The notes under the pieces were generated by a model, which had not been told where the DNA came from, did not search any database, and was given only the letters and a program-made list of their open reading frames with translations. A stretch of DNA of 61,982 nucleotides from Actinomycetota bacterium (GTDB taxonomy: Bacteria; Actinomycetota; Geothermincolia; Fen-727; Anoxymicrobiaceae). The translations under genes and the position numbers were made by a program. Location: assembly GCA_018831265.1 (NCBI GenBank), contig JAHJCO010000058.1, positions 1 to 61,982 on the forward strand. The letters run 5' to 3'. Below, piece after piece: positions 58,108 through 61,982 of this stretch (its first letter is position 1; each line of letters starts with the position of its first letter).

Positions 58108-59561
58108 TAGTCGATCCCCAGGAAGTACTTCCAGTCCAGCCGACGCCTGGCCCTGACCAGCACCCGGTCACGGGGCCGGTCGGGAATCAGCCGTGTGGTG
58201 ATCGCGAAGTCGAGTGCCGCCTCGGCCGCGCGGGCCAGGGGCGCCGGCAGCGACCGAACCCGCCTGTAGGCAACCATCAGCAGCACGAAGTTCTCGCATA
58301 CCCGGTTGACCTCCGAGGGCCTCATGCGGTCCAGGCGCAGCGCGCTCTTCCCACCGAAGATAGTATCCGGGGTGGAGTCCCCCAGCATGCCTCCCTCGAG
58401 GCACACGCGATGTATCTCGGTGTTGGGGAACGGGCACAGGGTGGTGACCTGGGCGAGGTCCGGCTCGATGTCGGCGTTCATCTTGACCGTCTGGAGGGCC
58501 ATCGCCATGGTCTCGTGGGGGAACCCGACCATGTTCAGCGACACGGTGGGTATCCCCGACGCCCGGCACAGCGCGAAGGCCCCTCTTATCTTCTCGTCCG
58601 TCATGTTCCGCTTGAGCACGTTCTTCCGAAGCCATGGACTCCCGCTCTCCACACCCATGGTTATCGCGCTGCACCCGGCGTCGGCGAGCAGGCCTGCCAT
58701 CTCCTCGTTGAGCAGGTCCACGCGCGCGTTGCAGATGAACGGCAGACCGACCTGATCCCGGTAGAGGAGCGCGAACTCGCGGAACCACGAGCGGTCCATG
58801 GTGAGGATGTCGTCCTCGAACCGCACGTGGTCGATGTCGGGGTCCGCTGCGCGCGCCTCCTGTATCTCGGCCACGATATTGCCCGGTGAGCGGAAGCGGA
58901 CGTACTTCCCCCCGTTGGGGTAGATGTTCTTCAGCAGGTGGTTGCAGCAGTACGAGCAGTCGAACGGGCACCCGCGGGAGGCCATCACCACCAGCCGGCC
59001 CCGCTGGTTGGCCGCGAACTTCTCGCGATCGAATATCGACCGGTCGGGGAAGGCGACCGTGTCGAGGTCCTCCACCAGAGCTCGGGGTGGATTCCTGAAG
59101 ACCTCGCCGTTCTCCCTGCCCCAGATACCGGCGACGTACCTCGCGTCTCCGCCCGATTCCAGCACGCCGCAGAGCTCAAGCAGCGCATCCTCGCCCTCTC
59201 CCACACATATGTAGTCCAGCGAGGGGCAGGCCATCGAGTCCTCGGGATCGATCGTCGGATGGATCCCGCCGCAGACGGTCGGCAGGTCGAGCTCCTCCTT
59301 GACCCACGCCGACAGCATGCGGACCTTGGAGAACTGGAGAGTGGTCGCGGAAAAGGCCACCAGGTCGCCCGACCGTTCCCGGATGTCCGCGAGGAACTCG
59401 TCCCTGCCGGGCGGCCCCACCAGGTGGACGAGGTCGGTCTCGTGTCCGCCCTCCCTCAGGGTGGCCGAGAGGTAACCGACGCCCAGGTACACGCGCCCCT
59501 GTGGCTCGGTGTGGATGTCCTGCGTCTCGAAATAATCAGGGTAGACGAAAGTGACCTTCAT
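58104..59561 (-). CDS. Cobalamin-binding radical SAM protein
   Basis: 485 residues. N-terminal B12-binding Rossmann domain (VTFVYPDYFETQDI, LVAFSATTLQFSKVR, VCGGIHPTIDPEDS), then radical SAM with the cluster motif CPFDCSYCC near 196-204, and FEDDILTMDRSWF, GVESGSPWLRKNVLKR. This is the B12-dependent radical SAM class that methylates or rearranges lipids, sugars or peptides. With the adjoining methyltransferase it may build one modified metabolite. ATG 59561 is chosen. Confidence 0.9.
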   Translation of the reverse strand: MKVTFVYPDYFETQDIHTEPQGRVYLGVGYLSATLREGGHETDLVHLVGPPGRDEFLADIRERSGDLVAFSATTLQFSKVRMLSAWVKEELDLPTVCGGIHPTIDPEDSMACPSLDYICVGEGEDALLELCGVLESGGDARYVAGIWGRENGEVFRNPPRALVEDLDTVAFPDRSIFDREKFAANQRGRLVVMASRGCPFDCSYCCNHLLKNIYPNGGKYVRFRSPGNIVAEIQEARAADPDIDHVRFEDDILTMDRSWFREFALLYRDQVGLPFICNARVDLLNEEMAGLLADAGCSAITMGVESGSPWLRKNVLKRNMTDEKIRGAFALCRASGIPTVSLNMVGFPHETMAMALQTVKMNADIEPDLAQVTTLCPFPNTEIHRVCLEGGMLGDSTPDTIFGGKSALRLDRMRPSEVNRVCENFVLLMVAYRRVRSLPAPLARAAEAALDFAITTRLIPDRPRDRVLVRARRRLDWKYFLGIDY

Positions 59562-59805
59562 CGTCTCTCTTTCAGTGATGCTCCGCAATTATATAGGAGT
59601 GATACTCGTGGAAACACACTGCCGGGGAGTGAGCCTGCCGGGCCTCTTCCCGGGTCAAAGCGGGGCCCAGATATCTCACAGTCTGTAAGCAAGTTACCGA
59701 CCGCGCGCACACCGTTCCGGGTCAGCGAAAAAAAACCTTCCGGGGGGTACGCGCGGTAACCCGTTCCGCCGATAAAGTGTTATAGCGACCGAAAGGGTGG
59801 GTGGT
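59562..59805 (+). other. Gene-free region before the secreted beta-helix gene
   Basis: Contains an A-run (59728-59735), GGGGGGTACGCGCGGTAACC and GCCGATAA near 59769, with TATAGC at 59781 as a possible -10. No RNA gene or repeat recognised. Confidence 0.4.
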
Positions 59806-61982
59806 ATGAAGGACGCTAAAGCGATCAGGACGGTATTCAGTTCCACGCTTGCGATCATGGTCTTCCTGGCGCTACTCGGCATCACGCCGGCGTCGGCGCA
59901 GGCTGTTATCCGGGTAGGTCCGACCAGGACCTACACGACGATACAGGCCGGCATAAACGCAGCAGCCGTGGGGGACAGCATCGTGGTGGATGCCGGCACC
60001 TACACCGAGGACATCGCCATCCCGGATACGAAGCAGGATCTCGAGCTCAGGCCTGACACCGGCGCGGCCGTCACCATCAAGGGGGTAGCGAATGTTCCGG
60101 TGGCAAGCTGGCCACTGGCCGACGCGAACATCGAGGTGCTGGCCAGCCGGGCGAAGATCCACGGGTTCACTATCGAGAGTCCCGACTACGCCGCGGGATT
60201 CTACTCCAGCGGCACAATCGTGGGAGCGACAGATGTGGAGGTCTACGAGAACGCCTTCAAGGTGACCCCGGCGGCGAACTCGGGCGAGATCTCCCAAGGT
60301 TTCCAGACTTACGCGGCTACGGCCATTCCGGGCGTGGACATATCAGGGCTGTCGGTACACGATAATACCTTCGCCGGCCTTGCCGGCGCGGCCGCCGGGT
60401 ACGAGGGCATATACCTGAACCTGGATGCCGGTAGCGGCGGGGTCACGGTTACCCGAAATCAGTTCACGGGGAGAATAACGAGGGCGTTGACCACCGAGCG
60501 CTCCAGTACGACGATCAGCGACAACAGCATCGTCAACGACCTTGCCCCCGATCCTACCGCGGAAACGGGTGGATACCAGGGAATCAACATCGGCGGGGTC
60601 AACGCGGGAGCCATGACCGACGTAACGGTGTCCGGAAATACCGTCACCGGCTCGGCCGACGGGCTCGGCTTCGAATGGGGTATCAAGCTCGGCTACCAGC
60701 CCACCTCAACGTTCACCAACGTCTCACTTACATACAACGCGCTTAGCAGGAACACGATCGGCGTCCGGGCGCGGTTCGGCTCAGCTGGCGTGGTGCTGCG
60801 AAGCAACACCATAGCCGGCAACGTGACCTTCGGCGTCCAGAACAACGACACGGCACAGCTCGACGCGACCTACAACTGGTGGGGCGACAACTCCGGCCCC
60901 GCTCCCGGTGGTACCGGCGACGCCATTGACGGCGACGTGGTCTTCGACCCCTGGCTCAAGGTCTATAATGCGGACACCCTCACCGGTATCGCCGGGTTCG
61001 CTCAACAGGGCGAGTTCGCCATACCTTCTGGGGCTTCGCTGGATAATACGCCGTTCCTCGATGTTTTTGAGGAGGTAGTGCTAATCATCCAGGACGGCGT
61101 CGGCCCCCACACCATCACCATGCCCCGGGGCGTCCGGATAGACAGGACCGATGACGTAAACATGGATGCCATGGCGATAACCGCCGGTGATGTCGATGTC
61201 TCCAGCCTCTCCGGCTACGACGAAACGCTTGTCCCGCGTGGCGCCCTGCTGTTCGGTATCGAGGGCGTGGGGCTCAGCTTCAGTCCCCCCATAACCATCG
61301 ACCTGTTCGTGGGCACGGAACTGAACGGCGATACGCTCCAGTTGCTGCGTTCGCCAACCGGGGATGCCGACTGGGTCGACACCGGGCTCGACCCTACGAG
61401 CGCCACGGTAGCAGGTGGCGCATGCACCTTCGACACCACCCTCGCTTCAGTGTTCGCGGCGTTCTCGCAGGAGGAGCCGACCGGTCTCCTCTGGTATCTC
61501 GCCGAGGGCTCCACCGGTGCGGATGGTAACGGCAACTTCGAGACCTGGGTGCTGGTGCAGAATCCCGGCGATACCACGGCGAACGTCACCGTGACCTACA
61601 TGACACCCAACGGTGCGAAACCCGGCCCCGTTCTCAATCTGGAGCCAAACTCCAGGACCAGCGTGAGCGTGGCCGACAGCGTACCCAACGAGTGGGACGT
61701 ATCCACCAAGGTGACCTCCGATGTGCCGGTGATAGCCGAGCGGTCCGTGTACTGGCACACCCCCACCACGTACCGCCAGGCCGCGCACGACTCCATAGGG
61801 GTCACAGGTGCGCAGACGGAGTGGTTCCTCGCGGAGGGCTCTACCGGTGCGGATGGTAACGGCAACTTCGAGACCTGGGTGCTGGTGCAGAATCCCGGCG
61901 ATACCACGGCGAACGTCACGCTCACCTACATGACGCCGGACGGCGAGAAGGCGGGCCCGGTCCTGGAGATCGATGCCAACTC
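59806..61982 (+). CDS. Secreted beta-helix protein with 110-residue C-terminal repeats (3' partial)
   Basis: At least 725 residues, open to the window end. Signal peptide ends at ASA near residue 31. Residues 35-390 form a NosD-like right-handed beta-helix (RTYTTIQAGINAAAVGDSIVVDAGTY; YNWWGDNSGPAPGG), the same fold family as the head of the RHS protein. After a linker, repeats of the type LWYLAEGSTGADGNGNFETW...TTANVTVTYM begin at about 61490; the second starts 330 bp later and is nearly identical in DNA (61501-61590 against 61831-61920). I associate this domain with actinobacterial surface proteins (DUF5719-like, tentative). The next copies lie beyond the window. Confidence 0.88.
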   Translation, partial: MKDAKAIRTVFSSTLAIMVFLALLGITPASAQAVIRVGPTRTYTTIQAGINAAAVGDSIVVDAGTYTEDIAIPDTKQDLELRPDTGAAVTIKGVANVPVASWPLADANIEVLASRAKIHGFTIESPDYAAGFYSSGTIVGATDVEVYENAFKVTPAANSGEISQGFQTYAATAIPGVDISGLSVHDNTFAGLAGAAAGYEGIYLNLDAGSGGVTVTRNQFTGRITRALTTERSSTTISDNSIVNDLAPDPTAETGGYQGINIGGVNAGAMTDVTVSGNTVTGSADGLGFEWGIKLGYQPTSTFTNVSLTYNALSRNTIGVRARFGSAGVVLRSNTIAGNVTFGVQNNDTAQLDATYNWWGDNSGPAPGGTGDAIDGDVVFDPWLKVYNADTLTGIAGFAQQGEFAIPSGASLDNTPFLDVFEEVVLIIQDGVGPHTITMPRGVRIDRTDDVNMDAMAITAGDVDVSSLSGYDETLVPRGALLFGIEGVGLSFSPPITIDLFVGTELNGDTLQLLRSPTGDADWVDTGLDPTSATVAGGACTFDTTLASVFAAFSQEEPTGLLWYLAEGSTGADGNGNFETWVLVQNPGDTTANVTVTYMTPNGAKPGPVLNLEPNSRTSVSVADSVPNEWDVSTKVTSDVPVIAERSVYWHTPTTYRQAAHDSIGVTGAQTEWFLAEGSTGADGNGNFETWVLVQNPGDTTANVTLTYMTPDGEKAGPVLEIDAN

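Noticed and set aside
59769..59776. GCCGATAA resembling a FliA (sigma-28) -10
   Set aside because: No TAAA is found 15 bases upstream and there are no motility genes; a chance 8-mer is as likely.
1..61982. tRNA, rRNA, prophage, integrase, transposase or RAYT genes
   Set aside because: I looked for cloverleaf-like stretches, DDE/Y1 transposase and integrase motifs among the proteins and found none. The repeats therefore have no visible mobilising enzyme within the window.

Overview
The window is GC-rich DNA from what is most likely a deep-branching, probably anaerobic or facultative Actinomycetota, perhaps a metagenome-assembled genome. That placement is inference. It rests on GC-rich codon use, GTG/TTG starts, TATAAT-type promoters set directly at start codons (leaderless transcripts), tandem IdeR/DtxR-type iron boxes, a 29-residue bS22/COX24-like protein, and a secreted protein with 110-residue repeats of a kind I associate with actinobacterial surface proteins. 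Two or three stretches are clearly lower in GC: the RHS C-terminus with the two lipoprotein genes after it (about 6.8-8.6 kb), and two AT-rich inverted-repeat elements near 28.5 and 53.9 kb.

Layout. 1-8.6 kb: an RHS/YD-repeat surface protein (5' end outside the window) with a variable C-terminal domain, a lipoprotein that could be its partner, and a frameshifted lipoprotein gene. 8.8-16.2 kb: sensor kinase and response regulator, two DMT-type transporters with a DUF362/ferredoxin protein, a zinc-ribbon/pilin-like protein, an acetoacetate decarboxylase-like protein and a Cys-rich membrane protein. 16.4-20.5 kb: an RHH/PIN toxin-antitoxin pair and a feoA-feoA-feoB-feoC-dtxR iron operon behind two IdeR-type boxes. 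20.6-28.2 kb: alpha/beta hydrolase, cupredoxin lipoprotein, two short-chain dehydrogenases (one resembling 3-ketosphinganine reductase), an M28 peptidase, acetyl-CoA synthetase and an internally deleted acetate permease remnant. 28.7-39.7 kb: pabC-like, Dph6-like, Ser/Thr kinase, pabB-pabA, amidohydrolase, pyrophosphatase, a lipoprotein homologous to the kinase sensor domain, xylulokinase and a class II aldolase. 39.9-47.5 kb: fpg with a DUF72 remnant fused in frame upstream, a ribokinase - K+ channel - unknown alpha/alpha-toroid enzyme operon, bS22-like protein, hydrolase and LUD protein. 47.6-53.7 kb: an 1190-residue multi-PAS/GAF kinase, GH1 glycosidase and a TMEM165/GDT1 cation exporter. 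54-62 kb: an HMG-CoA-synthase-like/DUF35 fusion with a thiolase, cytochrome-b5-like lipoprotein, methyltransferase plus radical SAM protein, and a secreted beta-helix protein that runs off the end.

The most striking feature is the intergenic space. At least six families of short inverted elements (REPIN- or MITE-like) fill the gaps, and several supply the stop codon of the adjacent gene. One family is a 29-nt element built on an ACCTCA(N)ACCA core between TGARA and TYTCA ends, present ten times and twice in the same forward-reverse-reverse array. Paired arms of a second family show matched base changes, which suggests selection for folding. I recognise no transposase or RAYT gene here, so these elements would have to be mobilised in trans.
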